DNA from: Saprospiraceae bacterium
GTDB taxonomy: Bacteria > Bacteroidota > Bacteroidia > Chitinophagales > Saprospiraceae
DNA length: 64,000 nucleotides
NCBI GenBank assembly: GCA_016713025.1
Contig: JADJPZ010000004.1
Location: 2,418,001-2,482,000, forward strand
Reading direction: 5' to 3'
In this document: in pieces, positions 1 through 7,724 of the stretch
How the letters are laid out: every line of letters begins with the position of its first letter
Position numbering within the stretch: position 1 is the first letter of the stretch
Notes under the pieces: model-generated
Databases searched by the model: none
Told to the model about the DNA's origin: nothing
The model's input: the letters and a program-made list of their open reading frames with translations, nothing else
Made by a program: the position numbers and the translations under genes

Positions 1-929
1 TTTGTTTCTTTCTTTCGTATATACTCCAGCCCTTCCCTACCCTGTAGCCCACCGGTATGGATATAAACAATAGTGGCACCGGGAGCAAAGAAGTCCTTCT
101 TTATCAGGTCGAAGAGACCGAACAACGCCTTGGCATTATAGACATGGTCAAGAGGTATCAGGTAGTCTGACTCAAATTGTACCATAAAGTCCAGCAGTGA
201 TTGATCCCACTTCCCGTATCCACCGAAGTGATAGTCCGTGTTTACGGTCAGTAAGTGTTTGTTTCTGTACTGTGCAAGCGACAGAATTTCATCATACAGG
301 TGGTCACTTTTCAATGATGAAAATGTAAGAACATTTGACTGCACCTCCGGGTGTACCAGAATACCTGCCGATGTACCACCGGTCCCACATGGCAGTATGA
401 TAGTATCAGGACCCGCTTCCATCTGACTGTACAGCTCCGTGACCATCTCCTGAACACCTTCCAGCGCCAGCAGATTTGTACCGCCTTCCGGCACGATATA
501 GGCATCCTGATACTCTTCCAGGATGGCGCCGACCTCCGGTGAAGCTTCCTTGAGCCTGTAGTCATGTCTCGATACCGGGATCAGGTGCATACCCATCTGC
601 CGGCAAAACCTAATGGTTGGGTTATCTTCGTCGATCTCTCCGCGGATAATACCGATAGTACTAAATCCAAATAATTTTCCTGCACCGGCGGTCGCATGGA
701 TATGATTGGAGAAGGCACCTCCGAATGTCAATATCTCTTTTTTCCCCTCAGATTGTGCTTTGAGCAGATTGTATTTCAGCTTTCGGTATTTATTGCCGGA
801 GAGCCACGGATGGATCAGGTCCTCGCGTTTGACAATAAGTGTTATGTTTTTCTCATTCAGCCACGGAGCACTGATTTGAATCAGGGGGCTAGGTAGGTAA
901 TAATCTTGAACTGTGAGCAAAGCCTGCAT
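1..929 (-). CDS. PLP-dependent ACC deaminase / D-cysteine desulfhydrase family protein (3' end cut by window edge)
   Basis: About 309 residues are visible and the frame is still open at base 1, so only a short C-terminal piece can be missing for a family of about 300-340 residues. The fold-type II PLP signature is present: SGNKYRKLK near residues 44-52 holds the probable Schiff-base lysine, followed by FGGAFSNHIHATA (substrate loop), PEGGTN and the phosphate-binding run PCGTGGTSAG. The family deaminates 1-aminocyclopropane-1-carboxylate or desulfhydrates D-cysteine; in Bacteroidota homologues the substrate is mostly unproven, so I do not choose. The ATG at 927-929 overlaps the stop of the upstream kinase gene by one base (TAATG), which implies translational coupling in one transcript. 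Read directly from the sequence because the gene runs off the window. Confidence 0.85.
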   Translation of the reverse strand, partial: MQALLTVQDYYLPSPLIQISAPWLNEKNITLIVKREDLIHPWLSGNKYRKLKYNLLKAQSEGKKEILTFGGAFSNHIHATAGAGKLFGFSTIGIIRGEIDEDNPTIRFCRQMGMHLIPVSRHDYRLKEASPEVGAILEEYQDAYIVPEGGTNLLALEGVQEMVTELYSQMEAGPDTIILPCGTGGTSAGILVHPEVQSNVLTFSSLKSDHLYDEILSLAQYRNKHLLTVNTDYHFGGYGKWDQSLLDFMVQFESDYLIPLDHVYNAKALFGLFDLIKKDFFAPGATIVYIHTGGLQGREGLEYIRKKET

Positions 930-2767
930 TACTGATATCTGATTCTGATGAGGACAGACATGCCTTCGTCCTGTTTGCTGTCCATGATGAGACTGCCATG
1001 CATGTAGTTGACCCGGGATTTGATATTTTCCAATCCCATACCTTTGCGTTTCAGATTATTCTGATCAAAGCCCACTCCGTCATCTTCGTATTGGATGACG
1101 AGTTCATTGTCTTCAGTATTTATCTGGATCAGGATTTCTTTGGCCTGGGCGTGTTTGAGACTATTGTTCAGCAGTTCCTGGATGATCCTGTACACCAACA
1201 AAGAGATCATCTTGTCCATTTTTTCAGGCATTTCGTAGTACTGAAAATCTATTTCTGGATATCCGTCACCTTCAAACCTGTTGATCAGATCCTTGATGGC
1301 AGATACCAGGCCCAGATCATGGAGCGAACCCGGCTGAAGATTTCTGGATATCGTTCTTACTTCATCTACGGCTGTATCAAGTAGCTTATGGGCGTGATTA
1401 TACTCCTTCAGGTCAGCGAGTTCCTGCTTTTTTGACCTTACATTGTCAAACTGCAGTTTTATGGTACTTAGCAAACCACCGAGGCTGTCATGAAGGTCTT
1501 TGGCTATCCTTTCGCGTTCTATCTCCTGACCAGTGATGACAGATCTCATTGAGTTCATCTTGAGATTGTCTTCCAACTCTCTGATCTTCTGATGATTGAT
1601 TTCTTCTTTTTGTTCAGAAATTATCCTTGCGGTACTGATGCGCTGATCATAAAATTTTACTATAAAATATATGGAGATCGTAACTACAAAAAGTCCGATA
1701 GCAAGGATGTAAAGAGTACGTCGCTGGGCTCTATTTCTTTCGTCTGCAAATTCTTTTTCTATTTTCAGTAGTTCTATATTGGATTTTATATCCTTGGTAC
1801 CATACTTCATCGCAAGATTAGTGAGAGATTCGTGCCTGCTTTTGTTCAGTATAGAGTCGTTTAAAGCCGTATACTTTTTGAGGTACAAAAAACCCTCTCT
1901 GTGCCTTCCTGATAGTGCGTAGACTTCAGCAAGTTCACGGTACAGACTTTTTCGTGTCTCACTGTAAGGCTGAAATGGTATGATCATTTCACAATCTGTC
2001 ATATATTTTATTGCCCGCTCAAAGTTCCTCCCCAGCTTGTTGATATGTCCGATATGATAGAGGCTTTTGGCTATCAAATCTCTGTTTCCTGTGATGTTGC
2101 TCAGTTTGAAGGCTTCAAATGATTGGTACAAAGCGCTATCCAGTTCATTTTGTTCCTCATAATTCTGAATCTTTTCGAAAATAATTTTCAATTCAAAAAT
2201 TTCATCTTTGTGCGTCTTGCTAAGTACCACAGCTTTGTTCAGGTATTCGGTTGCTTTAGAAATATCACCCCTTGCCTTATATAATCTTCCCAGATCAAAA
2301 TATACGTATGCAAGTTGAAGGCCCTGATTGTCTGATTTATATATAGAAATAAGGTTCTCAAGAATGCCTGAAGCCTCTGTGTAGAATTCAGCATCTATGT
2401 ATCTTCTGGCAATTGCATGATTGGCTTTATGAATACCATCACTATCTTTTTTTACCTTAAAGTATTCCAATGATCGCTGATAATACTCCAGTGATTTTTC
2501 ATACTTAGAAAAAATATCTCCTTCATAATCACCGAGTTTGATATATACTTCTGCCAATGTATTCTGGTCATTGTTTTTTCTGGCAAATTCCAAAATCCTT
2601 TGTAAATCACCATAAGAGTAGAGACTATCTTTATTGAATTGGCCAAACAGTAATGCCGGCAAAAAAGATAAAACAAGCAATGTAATAACTCCTTTCAATT
2701 TAAATATTAATGCTTTTAAGTAAATTTGGAATAAAGTACGGATTAATAATATGATACAAAAATGCAA
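929..2767 (-). CDS. TPR-containing sensor histidine kinase (HisKA_3 / NarX-type)
   Basis: A 612-residue sensor kinase. A hydrophobic leader (about residues 26-42, ending at LLFGQ) precedes tetratricopeptide-like helices (about 50-330), a coiled stretch, a transmembrane helix (about 352-372) and a second coiled coil. The phosphoacceptor histidine is H426 in RIAKDLHDSLGG, the dimerisation form of the NarL-partner family; the ATPase domain shows ELLNNSLKHA (N box, about 531-540) and DDGVGFD (about 563-569) plus GMGLENI. Such TPR kinases sense through the periplasm or membrane and phosphorylate a LuxR-type regulator; the obvious partner is the regulator at 3878-4525. The ATG at 2767 gives a poor N-terminus; a TTG at 2696-2698 would give a clean signal peptide starting MKGVITLLVL, so the true start may be there. 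Confidence 0.9.
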   Translation of the reverse strand: MHFCIILLIRTLFQIYLKALIFKLKGVITLLVLSFLPALLFGQFNKDSLYSYGDLQRILEFARKNNDQNTLAEVYIKLGDYEGDIFSKYEKSLEYYQRSLEYFKVKKDSDGIHKANHAIARRYIDAEFYTEASGILENLISIYKSDNQGLQLAYVYFDLGRLYKARGDISKATEYLNKAVVLSKTHKDEIFELKIIFEKIQNYEEQNELDSALYQSFEAFKLSNITGNRDLIAKSLYHIGHINKLGRNFERAIKYMTDCEMIIPFQPYSETRKSLYRELAEVYALSGRHREGFLYLKKYTALNDSILNKSRHESLTNLAMKYGTKDIKSNIELLKIEKEFADERNRAQRRTLYILAIGLFVVTISIYFIVKFYDQRISTARIISEQKEEINHQKIRELEDNLKMNSMRSVITGQEIERERIAKDLHDSLGGLLSTIKLQFDNVRSKKQELADLKEYNHAHKLLDTAVDEVRTISRNLQPGSLHDLGLVSAIKDLINRFEGDGYPEIDFQYYEMPEKMDKMISLLVYRIIQELLNNSLKHAQAKEILIQINTEDNELVIQYEDDGVGFDQNNLKRKGMGLENIKSRVNYMHGSLIMDSKQDEGMSVLIRIRYQ

Positions 2768-2866
2768 ATCTCAAGCAAAAAATTGTGAAATTCATCAATC
2801 CGCAGAAAAAATTGCATATTCCTTTAAATTTACCCACCCTAAATGTGTCCAAAAGCCGACGTTTGT

Positions 2867-2915
2867 GGTTCCTTCATTATTGAGTGAAATCGTTCACTCA
2901 ATTTGCTTTGGAACC
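2867..2915. repeat. nested inverted repeat in the kinase-regulator spacer
   Basis: TTGAGTGAA (2880-2888) and TTCACTCAA (2893-2901) form a perfect 9-bp stem with loop ATCG, and GGTTCC (2867-2872) with GGAACC (2910-2915) forms a second, outer stem. It could be a regulator-binding dyad or a relic of a palindromic element. No flanking T-run on either strand makes it a terminator. Confidence 0.6.
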
Positions 2916-3062
2916 ATTAAGTTACCCTTAAAATGGAGGGGACAAGTTCGTTCTTTGAATACTAGAGGTATGATGTTATCAAAAATCAACAATTTCGGCT
3001 TATACTAATTTTGGCCGCCTGTTTATTCAAGCAACTTTTTTATAGAATTTAATTTAAAAAAG

Positions 3063-3090
3063 AAAAGCCCTCAACTTTTTGAGAGCTTTT
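3063..3090. terminator. bidirectional hairpin with A/T tracts
   Basis: AAAAGCCCTCAA (3063-3074) pairs with TTGAGAGCTTTT (3079-3090) with one mismatch, and A-rich and T-rich flanks lie on both sides. It has the form of an intrinsic terminator, but there is no convincing gene ending here; it may be left from a gene that has decayed. Confidence 0.45.
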
Positions 3091-3176
3091 ACTTTTAATG
3101 CAACAGTCAAATCCCAATGAGTATTTACATCTTTATATATCATGCGGCATATAACCGCAAATATCTTCATTTTATC

Positions 3177-3316
3177 ATGACAATAATGGAGTCAGGATGG
3201 TATTTTGGGGGTTATTTTGTGTAAGGAAAACAGTGCTGTAATATTATGAAATTATATTTATTATCATTCATAACTGGTTTTTTCCCAAATAGCCACCCCG
3301 ACTCACATATTGTTCA
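3177..3316. repeat. MITE-like element with about 29-bp imperfect terminal inverted repeats
   Basis: The left end (3181-3209) and the reverse complement of the right end (3284-3312) align over about 29 positions: CAATA, then GAGTC-GG-TGG, then ATTT-GGG. The element is about 140 bp and encodes nothing visible. Target-site duplications are not obvious. Seen by eye only. Confidence 0.5.
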
Positions 3317-3534
3317 TTCCGTAAACCTAAAAAGAGAATAATTTATACTAAAAGAAGAGATTTGTCTCAAACCAACAGTTTCCACCATGGATCAGAGCGA
3401 AAATCGCTGGTACTTAAAACAATTCCTATCTTCTGATATACTATGTCCTATTCTTTAACAGAACACGTTATTTTTAAAAAAGAGTGCAAACATGCCGATT
3501 CCAAAACCAGAAACATTTACACTCCGCCCAAGAC

Positions 3535-3696
3535 TTACTTCAAACTCACCACATCTTTGATGGGTGCAGAGATGAATTTGAGATTTTGGGTACCAGTTTG
3601 TTTATTGGAAAGTTCTGAAAACCTTTGCCCTGAAAGTGTAAGAACCACCAATATGATGGTAACAAAAGTCCTGATATCCAAAATCTCTCTCTTCAT
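3535..3696 (-). pseudogene. 53-residue N-terminal remnant of an exported protein (or small secreted peptide)
   Basis: On the minus strand an ATG at 3694-3696 opens a 53-residue frame ending at TAA 3535-3537. It starts MKREILDIRTFVTIILVVLT, a clear signal-peptide-like or membrane-anchor start, followed by a polar stretch (ELSNKQTGTQNLKF). I recognise no family. After the stop the frame decays quickly, so I favour the beginning of a broken gene over an intact peptide. The overlapping 104-residue plus-strand frame has no protein-like character. Confidence 0.3.
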
Positions 3697-3798
3697 CACT
3701 TATATTTTAAATTACATTTATTTAATGATGTTTGACGATACAAAGATGCGGTCATAATAACTCTCAAACATCGCAGTAAACACCCATTTTTATTTTTA

Positions 3799-3841
3799 GG
3801 GGTTTACCCCGGTTTTTATAGGTAAAAACACAGTAACTTTG
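3799..3841 (+). promoter_or_regulatory. promoter of the response-regulator gene with a GGGG/CCCC dyad
   Basis: TAACTTTG at 3834-3841 matches the Bacteroidota -7 consensus TAnnTTTG exactly and lies 36 nt before the ATG at 3878. Just upstream, GGGG-TTTA-CCCC (3799-3810) forms a short dyad at about -40, a plausible activator or autoregulatory site. The -33 element is not clear. Confidence 0.6.
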
Positions 3842-3877
3842 TATCAATTTAGATCTTACTATATAATATTATAATAT

Positions 3878-4525
3878 ATGACAAATATCCTTATAGCTGA
3901 CGACCATACCATGTTTGTAGATGGAATGGAATCAATACTAAAAGACGAGGTTGATTTTTTTGTGATAGGTCGCAGTTATGACGGGCCTTCAGTTATACAG
4001 TTTATCAATTCTCATACTGTAGATGTCGTATTGCTCGATGTCAATCTACCCGGTATGAATGGCATAGAAGTGTGCAAAGAAATCACTCAACATCATCCTG
4101 AGGTCAAGGTACTCGCCATCTCCATGTTCAACGAAGAGAGTTTTGTCTCCGAGATCCTGAATAATGGTGCCAAAGGGTATATCTTAAAAAATACAGGCAG
4201 AGAAGAATTACTAAAAGCAATCAGGACGGTATCCAAAGGAGAATCTTACTTTTCCAATGAAGTGACTGAAACCATCATGAAAGGCCTCATGAATCAGAGA
4301 AAGGCTTCATCAAAAAATAATGTTTTTTTCCCTAAACTATCCCGAAGAGAAAAAGAAGTACTTAAACTTATTGCACAGGAATTTACGACACAGGAAATAG
4401 CTGACAATTTATACATCAGTCTGAAGACCGTAGAATCACATCGCAGCTCACTACTTTCTAAACTTAATGCAAGAAATAGTGTGGGATTAGTCCGAATTGC
4501 TATGGAAAATAGCTTGCTGGATTGA
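3878..4525 (+). CDS. NarL/FixJ-family response regulator
   Basis: A 215-residue two-domain regulator. The receiver domain (about 1-120) has the acidic pair DD (residues 8-9), phosphoacceptor D54 in LLDVNLPGM, and K104 in GYILKN. The LuxR-type helix-turn-helix (about 150-210) shows LSRREKEVLKLIAQ, TTQEIADNLYISLKTVESHR and the expected dimer helix. It binds DNA after phosphorylation by a HisKA_3 kinase; the kinase at 929-2767 is the only candidate nearby, read in the opposite direction across a 1.1-kb spacer. A clear TAnnTTTG promoter precedes it. The regulon cannot be read from the sequence. Confidence 0.93.
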   Translation: MTNILIADDHTMFVDGMESILKDEVDFFVIGRSYDGPSVIQFINSHTVDVVLLDVNLPGMNGIEVCKEITQHHPEVKVLAISMFNEESFVSEILNNGAKGYILKNTGREELLKAIRTVSKGESYFSNEVTETIMKGLMNQRKASSKNNVFFPKLSRREKEVLKLIAQEFTTQEIADNLYISLKTVESHRSSLLSKLNARNSVGLVRIAMENSLLD

Positions 4526-4674
4526 TTACTAAAATAGAGAGCGTCGCTGACCTTCGTCGACTTATTAGTTTTCGCATGAATTTACTAGCAAAACTGAAGC
4601 ATTAAGAACAATACTTACGACTTTTTATTCTGCAGACAATGGATAGTGAGTAGTCTGATGCTTAAGACTCTAGA

Positions 4675-5282
4675 TTATCTTTCCATTGAAAGAATTTTTT
4701 TCTTTTCATTTTCAAATTCGTCTTTAGTCAAAATACCTTTTTCAAATAATTCACTAAATTTTTCAAGTTCCTCAATTCTACTTAAGGGATTCATCACTTC
4801 TGTTTGGTTTGTCAGTATTTTGTAACCATTATCTACAAAATGTTTAAAAACAGTTGTGTTTCTTAAATATGAGAGCTCGCTGTCGTGGTTAATTATATCA
4901 AACTTTTTATATCCTTGTTGTATTGCTTTGGCCAAATGCTTTAAAGATTTATTAGCTTCCTTCTTTAAGGAAAAAAGTTTTGCAAGTTTAAAGTGAGTAA
5001 TGGGGCTCTGTCTGTATAAGTCAAAGCAGTATTATACTTTTCAATGGCTTCTTCGAGTTTTTGAGACTTTACTAGTTTATCCCCTTCTGCTATTAATTTT
5101 AACATAACTGGACTTGCCCTAATAACGACAACTTTTTTATCAGAATTGTAAGCTATGATGAGTCCAACCAATGGGGATAAAAATAATGAAAGAAAAAAGG
5201 CTCCTCCAAAACCAATTTTTCTATCATCACCAACAGCACCTACAACGAAGCAGGAGATTATCCAAATTATTAATATTACCAT
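4675..5282 (-). pseudogene. membrane protein with TPR-like segment and C-terminal SHOCT domain, split by a frameshift
   Basis: Two frames belong to one gene. The N-terminal part (5282 to 4965) has two hydrophobic helices (about residues 1-18 and 27-46) and a TPR-like segment (IAEGDKLVKSQKLEEAIEKY). The C-terminal part (frame ending at 4675) continues the repeat (KLAKLFSLKKEANKSLKHL...) and ends in a SHOCT-type helix pair (LEKFSELFEKGILTKDEFEN). Adding one base to the run GGGG at 5002-5005 (CCCC in the coding strand) joins them into about 202 residues with the reading ...TDRAP-ITHFKLAKLF. It is either a real one-base deletion in a homopolymer or a sequencing error. SHOCT domains occur in small membrane or stress proteins; the function is unknown. 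Confidence 0.75.
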
Positions 5283-5670
5283 AATATTAAAGTCTAAATA
5301 GCTTTATTTGATGCATATTCATTTCGGCTTTCAGTTTCACTATTTTTGGGTGGATGTTAAGTCAAATACGTCGGTTGGTCCAATATATTAAATTGAATTT
5401 CTAAACTTCCAGCCAACGCACACGAAAATCTACATCCTGACGTACAAAAGTAAAACAAAAATTTGACATTTTAATATGGCTTGTAGATAATTTAGCTGAA
5501 CGAACCGCATAAATGGGGTTTGCTTTGAGGTAGAAACATCTACCCAAAGTAAGCTCGAAAACGAAAAAAGAGAAATGGTACTTGTGATGACAATCAATGA
5601 CCTTAAACACTCACCGACCATGTAGACTTATCTGATTTTATGGCAGTATAAAAACCATCTAAATTCAGAT
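5283..5670. other. intergenic, nothing supported
   Basis: The 388 bases hold only short overlapping frames on the minus strand and a 40-codon frame on the plus strand (about 5514-5625) that starts after a TGA. None has a recognisable product, signal sequence or promoter. I see no strong hairpin. Confidence 0.5.
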
Positions 5671-7191
5671 TCAGTTTGACCGCTTTACAGAATAACTTTT
5701 AGTACGATATTCCTGAAGCAAACTATCCATTTCTAAATTTTTATCCGGATACTTTTCATATAGATTGACACGTTGTTCAGAATCATCTACCATGTTAAAA
5801 AGAAGACCTTTTGTATCAAAATCTTTGTATCCGGTTAGTTCTTTGAAAGATATTGGTAATTCTCTGTGCCCTCCGGTTGAATGGTTAATGTATAGCCAAT
5901 CTCCTTTCCTTATAGCCCATATAGAGCTATAAGTGTTATGGATAGTTGCTTCACGAAGAGGAGACTTATAGTTCATTCCTTTTATAACAGGTGTAAGATC
6001 ATAGCTATCCGGAGCTGCATCTTCTGACAATTTTATTCCTGTTATGCTTGCCAATGTTGCCATGATATCAACTTGAGAAATCACCTCATTAGTAGTAGAG
6101 TTTGCTTTAACATAATCAGGCCATTTGATAATAAAAGGCACTCGGTGGCCTCCTTCCCAGACATCGCGCTTTAAACCTCTGAAATTACCCATACTGTAAT
6201 GTCCATGCTTTTGAGCACGCTCCCAGGCATAAGATTCTGTTCCGTTGTCTGAACTAAAAATGACAATGGTATTATCTTCAAATCCCTTTTCTTTCAGAGT
6301 GTTTAATACCTGCCCTACTACCCAATCGGTCTGAAAAACAAAATCGCCATAGCCACCAGCCTGTGACTTTCCATCGAATTCATCATTAGGTATGATAGGT
6401 GCATGCGGTGAAGGAAGTGCCAGATATAGAAAAAAGGGCTTTTCTTTTTTTTGTTTATTTATCCATTGTAAGGTTTTCCGGGTAATCGTGGGTAAAACTT
6501 CATACGGATTCCAGTTTTTTACTTTTGGACCCGGACGAAACTCCCAATCTCCCTCTTTAGTCTTATAACCAATATTATTCATATCCATCTCCTCTGTTGG
6601 AGCTTCCAGTATCCGGTCATTTTCAATCCATGCATAAGGAGGAAAATTGATAGTTCCGTCTCCAAAATAATAATCAAATCCACGTGCCAACGGACCTCCT
6701 TTTATTGGTTTCTACCAATCAATATCGGTATGAAGATATCTTTTCGCGGTGCTGCCCTTTTGATTTTCTGCTTCTGAAAGAAACTCCCAATCCCATCCTA
6801 AATGCCACTTGCCAATACAAGCTGTAGTATATCCTTTGGTTTTTAATACCTGAGGTAGGGTGATATCAGTATCCTTGAAAAAAGGGGGACCAAAGGACTC
6901 TACGATTTCATGTTGTCTTCGCCAGTGATAGGTTCCGGTAAGCAATGCATACCTACTCGGAGAACAAATCCCAGACGAACTGTGAGCATCGGTAAATCGC
7001 ATCCCTTGAGAAGCTAATTTGTCGAGATTTGGGGTAGGGATTTTCGAGTTTGGATTCTGACAGTTTAGATCACCATATCCCATATCATCTGCATAAATGA
7101 TTATAATATTGGGCTGAGTGGATTTTTCCTTGGTCCAGCATACAAATATAAAAACTAATAATAAAAAAAGTAAAGTTATTAAATGCCGCAT
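5671..7191 (-). pseudogene. sulfatase (arylsulfatase A-like, S1 family) interrupted by one in-frame TAG
   Basis: An exported type-I sulfatase of 506 codons that hydrolyses sulfate esters, probably on polysaccharides. A hydrophobic leader (residues 1-18) is followed by the metal-site motif YADDMGYGD, the formylglycine signature CSPSRYALLTG (its Cys is matured to formylglycine) and GKWHLG. At 6712-6714 the codon after DIDW is TAG; the frame then continues without shift as KPIKGGPL-RGFDYYFG, the usual family run. Later come SPHAP, FSSDNG and HYSMGNFRGLK, so the remainder is intact. One substitution therefore separates it from a full-length enzyme; a TTG at 6690 could restart translation but would give a product lacking the catalytic Cys. 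Confidence 0.9.
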
Positions 7192-7208
7192 ACTTCTTTT
7201 TATAAATC

Positions 7209-7229
7209 TAAATCAATGTCGTTTGGTTA
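7209..7229. repeat. solo arm of the palindromic element found complete at 25423-25528
   Basis: The sequence beginning AATCAATGTCGTTTGGTTAAG matches, with one difference, the right arm (read in reverse complement) of the palindromic element upstream of marR. Here only one arm is present, 18 bp before the sulfatase ATG, inside its leader. Confidence 0.55.
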
Positions 7230-7275
7230 AGGAAAAACAACTTTATTACCATATTTATCATGGAGTATTTCCTAA

Positions 7276-7283
7276 CAAAAGTA
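7276..7283 (-). promoter_or_regulatory. putative -7 box of the sulfatase gene
   Basis: Minus strand reads TACTTTTG, matching TAnnTTTG, about 85 nt before the sulfatase start at 7191. No convincing -33 box at the usual spacing. Confidence 0.4.
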
Positions 7284-7360
7284 CAACATTTTTTTTACTC
7301 TTATTCAAATCGGCAGCCTGTCTACATTTTTTGGGTGTATTTCATTTTTTCGCTTCACAT

Positions 7361-7724
7361 TAAAAATCATCATTTTTTTTTGCGATTCAGGCAAGATGCC
7401 CTAATATATTGCATTGAAGCTAAAAGCTACAACGAACAAAGGATGCTTTAGAGACATGATCCTGAAGATAAATTACTCCCGCCTATCGGGGCAGGAGCGT
7501 AGCCCTGTCATCTTTGTAGAAAACATTAGCATCTGAAACATAAGGGGCGTAGACCTGATATCTTATATTTACCACATCTTTTAAGATCACAGGGCTACGC
7601 CCCTACGTGATGGTGTGAGGATATTTATGCTACAAAGATCTCAGGACTACGTCCCTATATTTATCTCGGACATAAAGATTAGAGATAATAGAAGGGTGTA
7701 TTTTATTTTTTCGCATCACATTAA
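7361..7724. repeat. repeat cassette (units A and B), inverted relative to 29537-29979
   Basis: Bases 7441-7693 (unit B) are the reverse complement of about 29645-29890, with no difference seen by eye over about 250 bp; 7361-7440 (unit A) is a diverged copy of the two A units at 29537-29624 and 29890-29979. Motifs GGGTGTATTT(C/T)ATTTTTTCGC at 7327 and 7694 bracket it. It ends at TTAA 7721-7724, exactly where IS701-like copy 1 begins. It has no coding capacity. Confidence 0.8.
7492..7656. repeat. nested REP-like palindrome with four GC-GTA-GC hairpin units
   Basis: Outer arms 7493-7519 and 7630-7656 pair at 22 of 27 positions; inner arms 7543-7564 and 7583-7604 pair at 19 of 22. Each arm itself contains a small hairpin with a GTA (or TAC) loop: units at 7492-7507, 7542-7558, 7590-7604 and 7642-7656. 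Two show paired changes (GGGC-GTA-GCCC against GGAC-GTA-GTCC). This is the architecture of REP/BIME elements moved by Y1 (RAYT) transposases, but no such transposase is in the window. Confidence 0.7.

Noticed and set aside
2751..3008. 85-residue plus-strand ORF
   Set aside because: Overlaps the kinase start, has no promoter, no family and an amino-acid make-up like translated non-coding AT-rich DNA.
3443..3757. 104-residue plus-strand ORF
   Set aside because: No recognisable features; the opposite strand carries the better signal-peptide-like frame.
5401..5621. Two overlapping minus-strand ORFs of 63-69 residues
   Set aside because: Mutually overlapping frames without motifs, promoter or signal; treated as noise.
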